A DNA stretch of 64,000 nucleotides from Pomphorhynchus laevis (lineage: Eukaryota > Acanthocephala > Palaeacanthocephala > Echinorhynchida > Pomphorhynchidae), in contig WNNJ02002413.1 in NCBI GenBank assembly GCA_012934845.2, positions 124,001-188,000 of the forward strand. Reading direction: 5' to 3'. Below the pieces are notes generated by a model that did no database searches, had not been told where the DNA came from, and saw only the letters and a program-made list of their open reading frames with translations. Position numbers and translations under genes: made by a program. Shown piece after piece: positions 54,601-57,800 of the stretch (the first letter of the stretch is position 1; each line of letters starts with the position of its first letter).

Positions 54601-56727
54601 TTATATGCATTCAGCAGTGGGAGGGAATTGACACTGATAAGTCATAGTGATGACGAAGCGGCATCTAGCAGTGTTTTTCGTCGTTCTTTCGCATCTGGCT
54701 AAAATGACTAATAATATTGATAATTTAACTATGGCAATAGTGTATACATTTTAGATTTTTTTTATTAAAATTTAAGATAAAATTTAATGTCAGCAGGCAT
54801 TTTTGAATGCCTGCTGACATTTTTGACCTTGAGATTTATCACTAAAAATATTTTGTAAATATTTTTGCAAAATATATTGCAAACAATTTATTAATTATTT
54901 TTTAAATATTACGGAAGTATATACAACAGAAGTATGTAAAAAGTGGTAATTGATCTTCTCAGCTGAGTACACGAAATAGGCTACATGCAGGAAACGATAC
55001 CCAAAGCAGAAGTTGATTTATTGGATGTTCTCGGGAGGCATTTTAAATATCGATATATTGAAATATATTCAAATATATTGAAACGATAATGTTATACTGT
55101 TTTCTTCGTGTTTTCGTGTATTCAGCTAAGAAGAACAACAAGGAGTAGCCAATGCGGATGTAATAACACAGAGTACATCCTCGCAATAATGTAAAGTGTC
55201 TTTTACTGATATAAATTTAAAAAAAACCAAATTGACCGAATTAAAATGTTCAAATGAATGTTTGCATGCAAAAAATCAATGCAAGAAACTACCAATGAAA
55301 TGGTCATATTTAACTGAATCCTAATATTTAGATAAATATTAATAATTTATATTAATAATATTAATATTTCTAATAATTATTAATATTAATTATTATTAAT
55401 ATTTTAAACAATTTATTTAAACAAATTTTTAATCTAATTAATTCTAAATTTTTATCATACGAAAAAAAATTAGAATTTAATAATTTGAATTCTGATAGAT
55501 TAATTTTATGGTCGAAATTGATTAAGGTTGATTAGAGATGTGCAAGTTATACCTCAATTAAAAACACATGAAACACTTGAAATTTAAAGCCTGTTACACA
55601 AATTTAAAATCAAACTGAACGAATATTTGATAAAAATCAAATTCAAAAGTATTTATCAAAACTAGAGAATTTTAACGTCCAGTTCTTCAATAATTTAAGC
55701 AAAAATTATTAGTAGCAAAATGCTTACAAAGTAAAAATGTTCAACTGAAACAGCTAGCTGTAAATCAATGCCGAATTATATTAGTTATTTAAACTAATGT
55801 ATCCGGTGTTCAAAAAACTGTATACAATTAGAATTTGTCAATCCATTAAAAATATTGCTTGGCTTTAAATATTAACATTCACCTACAAAATTCAAACAAT
55901 GAAGCGTTTAAAACTGTTGCTAAAAAATCAATCGATTATTAAAACATCAAAGCTAACCGGGTGTTACATACTTGATCTGCTTACATTATTAATAGTGCAA
56001 AATACTATACATATGTGATCCTGGCATGCGTATCTTTACCGAGTATGTGCTTTACAAGTCAAAATAATCATTAGTTTAGATAATAAGCATGATGAATCTG
56101 TGATTCATGCTGACTAGCATAATCTGAAATACTTGCTTTGACCAAACTGGTTAACAAATTTGGCTTATCCAAAAAAAGAACAAAAAATATTGCACAAACC
56201 TGTAATTTTAACACTGTTTTACTCGATATTGGTGGTAGTAATATAATTATGAGGTGATAAATGCTCTCTCTCCACTGTTTTTCACACTTCTGTACTGAAG
56301 CTTGTAATATGACATTTCAAAAGTTGCATGAAACAAATTTAATGACATATGTAGGCTGCAAGAAAATGAACAAGACAATTAAAATGAACAACTACATATC
56401 GTTCAATGGTAATGTTAATTATATCCTCTGCCTGTAGGCAAGTAGTAAATCAAACTTACATCGAGTTCAGACAAGACGTGAAACAATGGGCGTTGCAAAT
56501 GACATGATCATATTGACGAGTCGCTGATTAACTTACAAGTGGAGAGGAAAAACGAAATTCTGAACTAAAAATAGCATGTACTGCTGTTTTAAATAGAGGC
56601 TATACACACTGAGATGTGTTATGTCATGTGTTACCACTGTTGGCATTAACCTGCTTTTAATTAAGCTGTAAGAGTACTCGAAATTAATAGAGAGAATGAG
56701 TAAAAATGTCAGAAAGGAATAAAACAT
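14501..56727 (-). CDS. SUEL-CUB-C-type lectin single-pass receptor gene, 11 proposed exons
   Basis: Multi-exon host gene assembled by eye. Exons, 5' to 3' on the minus strand: 56727-56537, 37999-37868, 35549-35500, 34723-34575, 32107-31927, 24499-24323, 24262-24173, 24116-23982, 22259-22038, 17429-17348, 14993-14501. All introns are GT/AG and the phase matches at all ten junctions. The total is 1902 coding bases, 633 residues plus stop. Predicted order: signal peptide (1-21), SUEL-like segment (about 65-125), CUB (about 130-235), CTLD (about 239-365), juxtamembrane (370-442), transmembrane helix (about 444-466), cytoplasmic tail (470-633). Known family roles: SUEL and CTLD modules often bind sugars, and CUB modules bind proteins. 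A signalling lectin receptor is my inference. I do not recognise a named orthologue. Least certain are the first exon, exon 3 and the acceptors of exons 7 and 9. Confidence 0.7.
15000..15965. other. Last intron, 3' part: nothing recognised
   Basis: AT-rich intron sequence between the satellite and the last exon. Contains small TTAAATAAT/ATTATTTAA inverted runs near 15250-15330 and a triple GTGCTATAT(T/C)AGTGCTATA near 15420. Confidence 0.45.
15970..16740. repeat. 16-bp satellite array, about 47 units
   Basis: Unit ACCGATCGATGTTTTT, essentially identical for about 31 copies (about 16050-16552). It is preceded by imperfect copies (CCATCGATG variants) and followed by a separate block of about seven GCGATCGATGCTCTTA units (about 16553-16670), then decaying units to 16740. 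Every unit carries the palindrome CGATCG overlapping ATCGAT. Since 16 is not a multiple of 3, all frames show the same 16-residue peptide repeat; these frames are artefacts. It lies inside the last intron of the receptor gene. Confidence 0.97.
16740..17347. other. Intron sequence upstream of the satellite, nothing recognised
   Basis: AT-rich DNA; the 77-codon minus-strand frame at 16945-17178 has no start context or domain. ACTCACACGGAAACTAATTT (16872) and a reverse-complement-like AGTTCTCGTGTGGGTAAAAT (16976) form a weak inverted repeat. Confidence 0.35.
17348..17429 (-). CDS. Exon 10: transmembrane helix
   Basis: An 82-base exon with acceptor AATATTTAG and donor AAAAG|GTATGA. It is entered with 2 bases and left in phase 2, fitting both neighbours. 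It encodes [26 protein letters not shown], about 23 hydrophobic residues ended by a Cys and basic residues (CQKR after the splice). This is a classic type I stop-transfer segment with the basic side toward the cytoplasm. Residues 444-469. Confidence 0.83.
17810..18890 (-). mobile_element. Decayed LINE, endonuclease-RT type, internal and 3' RT part
   Basis: The minus strand reads, with many interruptions, through RT blocks: SGVDKI-type block near 18700, VIPIYKKG near 18590, [20 protein letters not shown] near 18500-18540. A clear open part at 18104-18360 follows with [19 protein letters not shown] and [16 protein letters not shown]. Then [11 protein letters not shown] and [11 protein letters not shown] (the RYLG...I-x-x-RI thumb region) lie at about 17880-17980. 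The pattern matches the widespread RTE/CR1-like endonuclease-reverse transcriptases of invertebrates. Old, dead copy inside the intron between exons 9 and 10. Confidence 0.8.
18891..19154. other. AT-rich spacer, nothing recognised
   Basis: Low-complexity frame only; contains the tandem ATTAATTAATGTATTTAA (19020-19060). Confidence 0.4.
19155..21845 (-). mobile_element. Abundant-family Penelope-like element, nearly whole coding region
   Basis: Best copy of the family. The 3' terminus is at about 19155 (plus strand AATCAGCTAACTGAGTC), the structured 3' region at 19155-19510, and the coding region at 19512 to about 21840 in one continuous frame of about 770 codons with about one interruption. 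RT landmarks: [16 protein letters not shown] (RT1-like), [14 protein letters not shown] (the PLE LPKIHKxP block), [12 protein letters not shown] (catalytic block), [30 protein letters not shown] (catalytic RYxDD), and YLDMNIKLT. There is no GIY-YIG endonuclease after the RT. The far N-terminus preserves [20 protein letters not shown], a block seen near GIY-YIG domains in some retroelements, so the 5' part is probably missing. It sits in the intron between exons 9 and 10. Confidence 0.88.
22038..22259 (-). CDS. Exon 9: extracellular juxtamembrane stretch
   Basis: Open frame of 73 codons with a perfect donor (CTAA|GTAAGTA), leaving phase 1. The acceptor with the right phase is CTCGTTAAG at 22260-22261, after a pyrimidine-rich tract. 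An alternative (TTAAACAG, 12 bases further in) would be out of phase with exon 8. The peptide contains one Cys, proline-rich [16 protein letters not shown] and a possible N-glycosylation site (NES). No domain is recognised; it would be the stalk between the CTLD and the membrane. Residues 370-442. Confidence 0.62.
22270..22740. other. Intron sequence, nothing firm
   Basis: AT-rich with a TTTAATAATATTATAAT run. A less AT-rich part at 22550-22730 resembles repeat-derived sequence but has no readable frame. Confidence 0.35.
22740..23110 (-). mobile_element. PLE fragment, C-terminal coding part
   Basis: Same family as the 19.2-21.8 kb copy. The minus strand reads [20 protein letters not shown] and [20 protein letters not shown], with [13 protein letters not shown] sequence upstream. 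The usual 3' region is missing, so it is truncated at both ends. Broken at a few places. Confidence 0.8.
23430..23640 (-). mobile_element. Older PLE fragment
   Basis: Shares the TTCCTTGTAAATTTAAATAT and TCATTTTTACGATATAAATT stretches and general order of the 22.8-23.1 kb fragment, but is far more diverged. It is separated from that fragment by about 330 bp of unrelated, less AT-rich sequence (23110-23430). Confidence 0.6.
23982..24116 (-). CDS. Exon 8: C-terminal half of the CTLD
   Basis: Follows a 56-base intron (GTAACG...ATTAG, with a branch-like CTAAT). It has 135 bases in matching phase. It encodes [18 protein letters not shown], then [17 protein letters not shown], giving the last three conserved CTLD cysteines and the FICE end motif. 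The sugar-contact motifs EPN/QPD and WND are absent (WPWDKSKYP and MEDC stand in those places), so classical calcium-dependent sugar binding is unlikely. The donor is CAA|GTAAGT. Residues 325-368. Confidence 0.88.
24173..24262 (-). CDS. Exon 7: CTLD core with WIGL motif
   Basis: Carries IWIGLKF, the CTLD hallmark WIGL motif, followed by [12 protein letters not shown], the usual (K/R)W-x-DG strand. The frame-compatible acceptor is CGAAAAG|GA, giving a 60-base intron from exon 6. A much better-looking pyrimidine-rich acceptor (ATTTCAG) lies 26 bases upstream, but it would give a 34-base intron and the wrong frame. The donor is AAAG|GTAACG, phase 1. The true 5' border therefore needs transcript evidence. 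Residues 295-323. Confidence 0.78.
24323..24499 (-). CDS. Exon 6: N-terminal half of the C-type lectin domain
   Basis: Acceptor TATATTACAG and donor G|GTAAAG, 177 bases, entered with 2 bases and left in phase 1. It encodes a textbook CTLD start: [15 protein letters not shown] (first two cysteines of a long-form CTLD), then the W-x-x-A-x-x-x-C helix ([20 protein letters not shown]). The cysteine and GGHL pattern is diagnostic. Residues 236-293. Confidence 0.9.
24567..25025. other. Intron sequence, nothing recognised
   Basis: AT-rich; a 61-codon plus frame at 24567-24752 has no features. At 24950-25020 a more balanced stretch leads into the LINE 3' end. Confidence 0.35.
25028..25700 (-). mobile_element. 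CR1-like LINE 3' fragment (RT C-terminus plus 3' UTR)
   Basis: Minus strand. [20 protein letters not shown] and the open frame at 25583-25107 carry the typical C-terminal region of CR1/Rex-type LINE RTs: [61 protein letters not shown] and [15 protein letters not shown] short 3' UTR with GCGTGCGCTGGCACGC follows to about 25028. GC content is much higher than around it. The 159-codon open frame suggests a rather young fragment, 5'-truncated. Confidence 0.85.
25690..26045 (-). mobile_element. Second LINE tail joined to the CR1 fragment
   Basis: Minus strand. Pieces read [20 protein letters not shown] and [10 protein letters not shown], then [14 protein letters not shown], then [12 protein letters not shown]. 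This is the conserved C-terminal tail of another widespread invertebrate LINE family (DGxTxxPW...LWDxTCxDTLA...VETxG...SIAIQRGNA). The reading ends in GNAT and is followed immediately by CR1-type sequence. At 26006-26041 its edge contains an inverted repeat (AACAGTGACAC/GTGTCACTGTT) around CGTCCGGACG. Several interruptions. Confidence 0.75.
26046..26620. other. Intron sequence, nothing recognised
   Basis: AT-rich. A tandem piece (CTATTTTTACAATT at 26214 and 26346) flanks about 130 bp. The 66-codon plus frame at 26207 is unsupported. Confidence 0.35.
26622..27300 (-). repeat. Two PLE 3' ends in tandem, coding part lost
   Basis: 26622-27080 matches the 19155-19625 region closely: terminus, AATTGACTAATAAATAACAG, pairing core, then CATAAAAATTTGCCACTTAA where the coding end lies. 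It breaks off after TTTTCTGTTTGAT. 27090-27300 is a second, older piece ending at the same TTTTCTGTTTGATGTTATT point. Confidence 0.8.
27680..28735. repeat. Inverted repeats about 1 kb apart around a LINE tail
   Basis: Left arm at about 27680-27726 (TTATTCTG...TCTACTTTAATCCTA...AACAGTAC). Right arm at about 28689-28735 is its imperfect reverse complement (GTACTGCTGTTAACTTATAG onward to GCAGAATAA). The LINE tail at 27815-28445 lies between. Just inside the right arm are three tandem AGCTACTGATCCAATACCTG units (about 28555-28625) followed by an inverted unit (GTATTGGATCAGTAGC at about 28636). Confidence 0.7.
27815..28445 (+). mobile_element. LINE C-terminal tail, plus strand
   Basis: Plus-strand pieces read [67 protein letters not shown] and [17 protein letters not shown], ending [11 protein letters not shown]. 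This order (CKCG/SIRHN...D.RV.FNP.APSN...SGG...LR.RL...CIRGSR) is the conserved 3' coding tail of a widespread animal non-LTR element family. About two interruptions. GC content is clearly above the flanks. The minus-strand frames here are shadows. Confidence 0.75.
28740..29640 (+). other. Less AT-rich island of unidentified former coding sequence
   Basis: Base composition stays more balanced than the surroundings. Plus-strand readable pieces include a frame at 28740-28999 ([20 protein letters not shown] and [20 protein letters not shown]) and one near 29210-29350 ([20 protein letters not shown] then [20 protein letters not shown]). I recognise no family. Likely an older transposable-element body downstream of the LINE tail; no host gene is claimed. 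Confidence 0.35.
29930..31150 (+). mobile_element. Abundant-family PLE, plus orientation, rearranged double copy
   Basis: Two overlapping partial copies. The first (29930-30430) reads [24 protein letters not shown] and [23 protein letters not shown] sequence and is interrupted by an ATCTATATT-rich microsatellite (30165-30235). The second (about 30450-31150) restarts at the same point and reads [40 protein letters not shown], then jumps to the coding C-terminus and into the 3' region (TATTTGGCCCCGCTGCTATG at about 31125). Broken at several points. Confidence 0.82.
31540..31835 (+). repeat. PLE 3' end, plus orientation
   Basis: Reads AAATACGTCATTTGAATGTATTTGG (truncated here), CCCCACTAATATG, GCTGAAACCTGATAACATAG, CAGTTACTTCTGATGATCTC and ends near 31830 with GATTCAGTTAGTTTATTTAA, the element terminus. 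The coding part is absent. It lies just upstream, in plus coordinates, of CUB exon 5. Confidence 0.75.
31927..32107 (-). CDS. Exon 5: second half of the CUB domain
   Basis: Acceptor CATTTTAG and donor CAG|GTAACG, 181 bases, entered in phase 0 and left in phase 1. It starts [16 protein letters not shown] and ends with a run typical of a CUB C-terminus: [20 protein letters not shown], the family's (I/L)-x-F-x-SD-x-S-x-x-x-x-GF pattern. The join to exon 4 is seamless. An N-N-S-S run offers a possible N-glycosylation site. The second CUB disulphide pair (Cys3-Cys4) is not visible. Residues about 175-234. The last codon joins directly to the CTLD exon. Confidence 0.83.
32108..33180. other. Intron sequence between the CUB half-exons, nothing recognised
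   Basis: AT-rich. CGTGCACGATGAAACCATCA (32341) and similar more balanced DNA at 32230-32400 show no frame. Confidence 0.35.
33180..33910 (-). mobile_element. Abundant-family PLE, N-terminal coding fragment
   Basis: Matches the 20.6-21.8 kb part of the best copy: [20 protein letters not shown] at about 33190-33270, [18 protein letters not shown] at about 33380-33440, [20 protein letters not shown] at about 33650-33715. It begins abruptly inside the RT1-like block and ends near 33910 after a short insert of unrelated AT-rich sequence. Broken in several places. Confidence 0.8.
33910..34574. other. Intron sequence, nothing recognised
   Basis: AT-rich DNA directly downstream (in gene sense) of exon 4; no frames of interest. 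Confidence 0.35.
34575..34723 (-). CDS. Exon 4: first half of the CUB domain
   Basis: Strong acceptor (branch-like CTAAT then TTTTAG) and donor GAG|GTAAAA, 149 bases, entered with 2 bases and left in phase 0. It encodes [12 protein letters not shown] and then [18 protein letters not shown], the CUB opening pattern: first Cys, an I-x-S-x-x-(F/Y)P-x-x-YP block, then the second Cys 26 residues later. The usual C-x-W after it is C-T-C here. The exon continues into NTVLITE, which matches the next CUB strand. Residues about 126-174. Confidence 0.8.
34724..35499. other. Intron 3, nothing recognised
   Basis: Two overlapping plus-strand frames near 34831-35089 (68-70 codons) have no domain. The sequence is otherwise AT-rich. 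Confidence 0.35.
35500..35549 (-). CDS. Exon 3: short linker exon
   Basis: A 50-base exon between acceptor ACTCAAG and donor C|GTATGT. It encodes 16 whole codons ([16 protein letters not shown]), entered with 1 base and left in phase 1. Both phases fit the neighbours. Together with exon 4 it gives a Cys-Ser-Leu stretch that may close the SUEL segment. Being so short, it is supported by phase and splice sites rather than by a domain match. Confidence 0.5.
35850..36310 (+). mobile_element. LINE C-terminal tail, plus strand
   Basis: Plus-strand pieces read [32 protein letters not shown] and HAELSGNRQ. This is the conserved end of endonuclease-RT LINEs (EMRFLRRV...LRWFGHVLRM...RRVL...GxRxxGRPR). 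Decayed, with a few interruptions. A 62-codon frame at 36183-36371 is part of it. Confidence 0.78.
36470..37435 (-). mobile_element. Abundant-family PLE, C-terminal half, plus 3' region
   Basis: 3' terminus at 36470 (AAATCAGCTAACTGAGTC), 3' region to 36840, open coding frame 37435-36845: [62 protein letters not shown] and [10 protein letters not shown] at the end. Very close to the 19.2-21.8 kb copy, hence recent. 5'-truncated just after the [13 protein letters not shown] block. Inserted in the intron between exons 2 and 3. Confidence 0.88.
37440..37565. repeat. Short tandem repeat, unit about 28-30 bp
   Basis: Three to four imperfect units of CATAGACGTTTTTCATAGAC with T-rich spacers, exactly at the 5' border of the truncated PLE. 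Possibly linked to its insertion. Confidence 0.7.
37868..37999 (-). CDS. Exon 2: SUEL / galactose-binding lectin-like segment
   Basis: Acceptor GATTTCAG and donor AG|GTAATG bound 132 bases carrying 43 whole codons, entered with 1 base and left in phase 2. The peptide has the opening pattern of SUEL (rhamnose/galactose-binding) lectin domains: a Cys (TVCTTEG), a second Cys after about 12 residues (EIDCKS), then [10 protein letters not shown], matching the family's I-x-I-x-x-A/S-x-YG core. Later cysteines of a full SUEL domain are not obvious, so it may be shortened. Residues about 65-107 of the proposed protein. Confidence 0.72.
38000..39655. other. Intron 1, 3' part: AT-rich with a pure A/T block
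   Basis: 38280-38460 is a run of TAATATTAAATATTAAT-type low complexity. A 17-bp near-duplicate (GCGACTCATAAGATTTC and GCGACTTATAAGATTCT, minus strand) lies at about 39345-39405. No coding sequence supported. Confidence 0.4.
39660..41000 (-). pseudogene. Cluster of decayed coding-like sequence, unidentified
   Basis: Several minus-strand stretches look protein-like but cannot be joined: [20 protein letters not shown] near 40750-40830; from an ATG near 40688, [20 protein letters not shown] then [20 protein letters not shown] and a possible donor (CATAA|GTAATC) near 40548; [18 protein letters not shown] near 40400; FANSPC-ending frame at 40401-40198; [20 protein letters not shown] near 39870. 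Hydrophobic runs hint at a membrane protein. I recognise no family. It could be a broken gene or an old element. Confidence 0.3.
41000..43376. other. Intron 1, AT-rich, one unsupported frame
   Basis: 41510-41722 (plus) is open for 67 codons without an ATG start ([20 protein letters not shown], then [13 protein letters not shown]). An acceptor-like GTTTTAG precedes it. It may be a lost exon or element piece. The rest is AT-rich without features. Confidence 0.25.
43377..43736 (+). other. Open frame of about 119 codons, doubtful
   Basis: Longest unexplained plus-strand frame in the window, ending TAG at 43736. It has no ATG at its start. A leading hydrophobic run ([16 protein letters not shown]) is followed by a hydrophilic helix-like stretch and [19 protein letters not shown]. 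An AG acceptor (ATTAAACAG) falls inside the first codons. No domain recognised. It could be an exon of a nested plus-strand gene, an element piece or chance. Confidence 0.2.
43870..44320. other. AT-rich, small local duplications
   Basis: AATGATTCAAATAACTCACCATAACCTAAT (quoted in part: CACCATAACCTAAT) near 44210 recurs as TTACCATAACCTAATCG near 44638. These begin the dispersed repeat units described next. Confidence 0.4.
44904..44938. repeat. Near-perfect hairpin
   Basis: AAGCTTCGATCAATT and its reverse complement AATTGATCGAAGCTT separated by five or fewer bases. Confidence 0.85.
45290..45650. repeat. Tandem repeat flanked by direct repeats
   Basis: Six to seven units of about 27-29 bp (AAATTTAGT(A/C)A(A/T)TATCCACCTTT type) at 45440-45595. 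On both sides lies a direct repeat of about 60 bp (AATTTATAATTTTGGAGCAG, GTCAATAACATACTATTG; copies at about 45315-45375 and 45585-45645), suggesting duplication of a larger unit. Confidence 0.75.
46048..46254 (-). other. Short open frame after an acceptor-like site, doubtful
   Basis: After a TTAATTTTAG acceptor-like site the minus strand is open from an ATG at 46233 for 61 codons, with [20 protein letters not shown] and ending KHNMSKQQH. The end resembles repeat-type CAATATGTCGAAACAGC sequence common near retroelement tails. More likely repeat-derived than a host exon. Confidence 0.2.
46490..47430. other. AT-rich stretch, nothing supported
   Basis: A 69-codon frame at 46864-47073 overlaps an inverted pair (TCCTTGTGATAGTTGAA and TTCAACTATCACAAGGA, 46949-46984), forming a clean hairpin. 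T-rich tract at 47180-47400. Confidence 0.5.
47626..47862 (-). mobile_element. tRNA-derived SINE, copy 1
   Basis: Minus orientation. In that sense it has a tRNA-like head with A-box-like CAGCCAAGTAGATG and B-box-like GAGTTCAAATCC, then GAAAGCAGATAATAAGGGTC, GAAACGTGAAATG, a GGTCAGCAGCTGATGAGAC block, AGTAGCGTCCTGCTGTATCA, and an end ATACCTGTGAGGATAATATC. Spacing between boxes fits an RNA polymerase III promoter. Non-coding. Confidence 0.8.
47866..48120 (+). mobile_element. tRNA-derived SINE, copy 2, head-to-head with copy 1
   Basis: Same order in plus orientation: CAGTCTAGTGGACG (A box), GAGTTCAAATCC (B box), GTCAGCAACTGATGATACCC, AGTAGCGTCCTGCTGTACCA, then ATACCTGTGAGGATAATATT and CCACAACCAGAAGAATTTAA. 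With copy 1 it makes a palindrome with arms of about 230 bp. Confidence 0.82.
48197..48275. repeat. Three-copy 27-bp tandem repeat
   Basis: TTCTGATTACAATCAAAATT repeated three times with ACTATC spacers, derived from the AATCAGAAGAATTT-type SINE end. Confidence 0.85.
48290..48445 (+). mobile_element. SINE copy 3, lacking its tRNA head
   Basis: Begins at AAGCAGATAATAAGGGTCGA and continues GTCAGCAGCTGATGAAACTT, AGTAGCGACCTGCTGGAT and ATACCCGTGAGTATAATGTC. The promoter head is missing. Confidence 0.8.
48474..48760 (+). mobile_element. SINE copy 4, complete
   Basis: A box TAGCCTAGTAGATG, B box GAGTTCAAATCC, then GTAGAAACGTGAAATGTATG, GTCAGCAGCTAATGAGACCG, AGTAGCGTCCTGCTGTATTA, and end ATACCTGTTAGGATAATATC plus CCACAATCAGAAGAATTTAA. 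The best-preserved head of the four. Confidence 0.85.
48780..49340. other. AT-rich stretch, nothing supported
   Basis: Contains AGATAATAGCAGGAGCTATT at about 48800, a fragment like the dispersed family of 44-47 kb, and a short TTGCAATAT(A)TTTC duplication near 48915-48950. Confidence 0.35.
49340..51065 (-). repeat. Three old PLE 3' ends in AT-rich DNA
   Basis: Pieces at about 49340-49440 (GAATTTACTAATAAATACCA, CATCAGGACCTCTAATG), 50155-50345 (terminus AAGCTAACTGAGTCTG) and 50795-51060 (TCTACGTATTTAATATAATT through GAATTGACAAATAAATAACA to AGAGGTCATCAAAAGGAA). All lack the coding part and are more diverged than those at 19, 26 and 36 kb. Confidence 0.65.
51065..52195. other. AT-rich stretch, nothing supported
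   Basis: No coding frames. A more balanced segment at 51460-51660 (CCAGAAGGCGGCAAAAGACA, TTCATAGAAGTTCGCGGTTC) has no readable product. Confidence 0.35.
52209..52478. repeat. Foldback (long inverted repeat) element, about 270 bp
   Basis: Arms at about 52209-52330 and 52355-52478 are near-perfect reverse complements: CTTTAATTGCATACATTAAT at the left end and ATTAATGTATGCAATTAAAG at the right end. Inner parts TTCGTGAAACAATAGCTAGC pair with GCTAACATATACATATCAC-side sequence. The centre is ATATATCATATATATAG. Looks like a non-autonomous foldback/MITE; target duplication not certain. Confidence 0.88.
52629..52905. repeat. Second foldback element, less AT-rich
   Basis: Left arm about 52629-52680 (GTTCATCTTACTGACGATGG ... 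GTCTAGGAGTGAC) and right arm about 52853-52905 (CACTCCTAGACGAGCTGATG ... AGTAGGGTGAAC) are imperfect reverse complements. The arm motif CTGACGATG(G/A)CTGC recurs in the 53.7-54.4 kb units. The minus-strand frame here is a by-product. Confidence 0.7.
53115..53510. repeat. Degenerate minisatellite, unit about 23-25 bp
   Basis: About 15 imperfect units of (A)TATGCCAAAATATTAATAAA with TACGCC/TATGTT variants. It grades into plain TAATATTAAT sequence at its 3' side. Confidence 0.85.
53666..54430. repeat. 388-bp tandem duplication
   Basis: Two units (about 53666-54050 and 54055-54430) match almost base for base: GGAATCCTGTGAGAAATTCA, AACTAGAAGGTCCACACACG, AAGCAGTCGAAACGTACCCT, CTGCTGGGTGGTTAGGA, TGGCTCCTGGACCACAGTTT. 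Small differences only. Frames at 53934-54197 are by-products. The unit is less AT-rich than its flanks and probably belongs to an unidentified non-autonomous element. Confidence 0.85.
54435..54525. repeat. Inverted third piece of the 388-bp unit
   Basis: GCGAAAAATCGCTTGAAACT then GTGGTCCAGGAACCAAAGC is the reverse complement of the end of the second unit. It forms a long hairpin with an AACAATATGTATTTAGT-type loop. Confidence 0.85.
54530..56530. other. Intron 1, 5' part: AT-rich, nothing supported
   Basis: Contains a local palindrome (AATGTCAGCAGGCATTTTTG and GAATGCCTGCTGACATT, about 54788-54821). No coding frames. Confidence 0.4.
56537..56727 (-). CDS. Candidate exon 1: signal peptide
   Basis: Starts at an ATG (56727-56725) and encodes 63 residues beginning [20 protein letters not shown], a good signal peptide with likely cleavage after residue 21. 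It ends at a consensus donor (TT|GTAAGT) in phase 2, the phase needed by exon 2. A second hydrophobic run (about residues 50-60) precedes the junction and is unexplained. The intron to exon 2 would be about 18.5 kb, so an unseen exon could lie between, or this could be a chance match. Open frame, ATG, signal peptide and donor are seen; membership of this gene is inferred from phase only. Confidence 0.4.
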
Positions 56728-57590
56728 TGTCCAACTATTTCATTCAAGATTTAAGTTAACTGATTGTATCTTAATTGAATTATTGTTTTAGTGGACGCTG
56801 CGTTAAAAAGTGAATCAGAAATTGCTAAAGTGCCTTCTCTCTTTGGGATTCTTCACACTATAAAGAGGCAATTATGACTGCGATTTAAATATTTTAAGCA
56901 TAGTTTTTTTAAATAGTGTTAATTTAATATAGATATTTGTATGTGATAGCATGCAGATATTTCAGTACTTAGAGCAGATATATTTCTTAAATTACATGAT
57001 GAACATATGTATCTAACTTTCCACGCTTTCAAGTATCTAGATACAGAAATCTTAGGCTTTAGATTATTATAAATAAATTCTGAGGGTTTTTAATAAATTG
57101 CAATGTAACGAATATAACGCAAAACAAACGTGCAAGATTAATTTTATGTTTTGAGATAAGATCGACATAATAAATTTGTTATTTTTATATTTCGTTAGCT
57201 TTTGCTAACGAAATATAAAAAATATAAATCATATTTTTAACCAAAAAATCACCAGTTTTCTACTAAATTAACTATTATAATAATAAAAAGAGGATTTGAA
57301 TTTTTTAACAGTTACATTAAGTTTTTAAACAAAATAGTTGTCTAGCATTGCTAATGCTAAAGGCGTTGCCGCGCTGCACTGCTAAGGACGTTAAGTCTTT
57401 GCTTTAACCACAACGACTCGCGTGGTTCCCCCGTTATAGACTAGATTCTTTCGCCGATTTACTTTATTGTTTTGTTATATATTATAATATAGCCTTGTTG
57501 TTTAACTTATAATTTAGTACATCATTTTCCAAGTATATCTAAAAAATTAAAGCTAAAAAATAATTATTATCTCAAAATTAATAAATTTTA
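56728..57590. other. Region upstream of candidate exon 1; no promoter identified
   Basis: AT-rich; I could not fix a TATA box or start site. It includes a perfect hairpin at 57187-57222 (TATATTTCGTTAGC and GCTAACGAAATATA) and a GC-rich island at 57356-57440 with GTTGTGGTTAAAGC on the minus strand, faintly like a tRNA A box, but without a convincing B box or tRNA fold. Confidence 0.4.
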
Positions 57591-57800
57591 TATTCTAATA
57601 CAATTTGCTTTGTATTAGAATAAGGTAAACCATATAAACAAATTCATCAGAGAAAATACGTTATTAGCATGTATTTGACCGCTCCACTATGTTGGATCGA
57701 AGAATAGGTTTCATATAACGTAGAAGTTCCTCTTGGTGGCCTTTAATCCTTATTATTAAACATGGCAGTCAAAAAAAATTAACTTTTATTCTAAATTTCA
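57590..57800 (+). repeat. PLE 3' end, plus orientation, diverged
   Basis: Reads TTTGTATTAGAATAAGGTA, AAAATACGTTATTAGCATGT, TTGACCGCTCCACTATGTTG and GTTCCTCTTGGTGGCCTTTA, the same order as the other PLE ends, but the pairing core has decayed. Confidence 0.7.
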
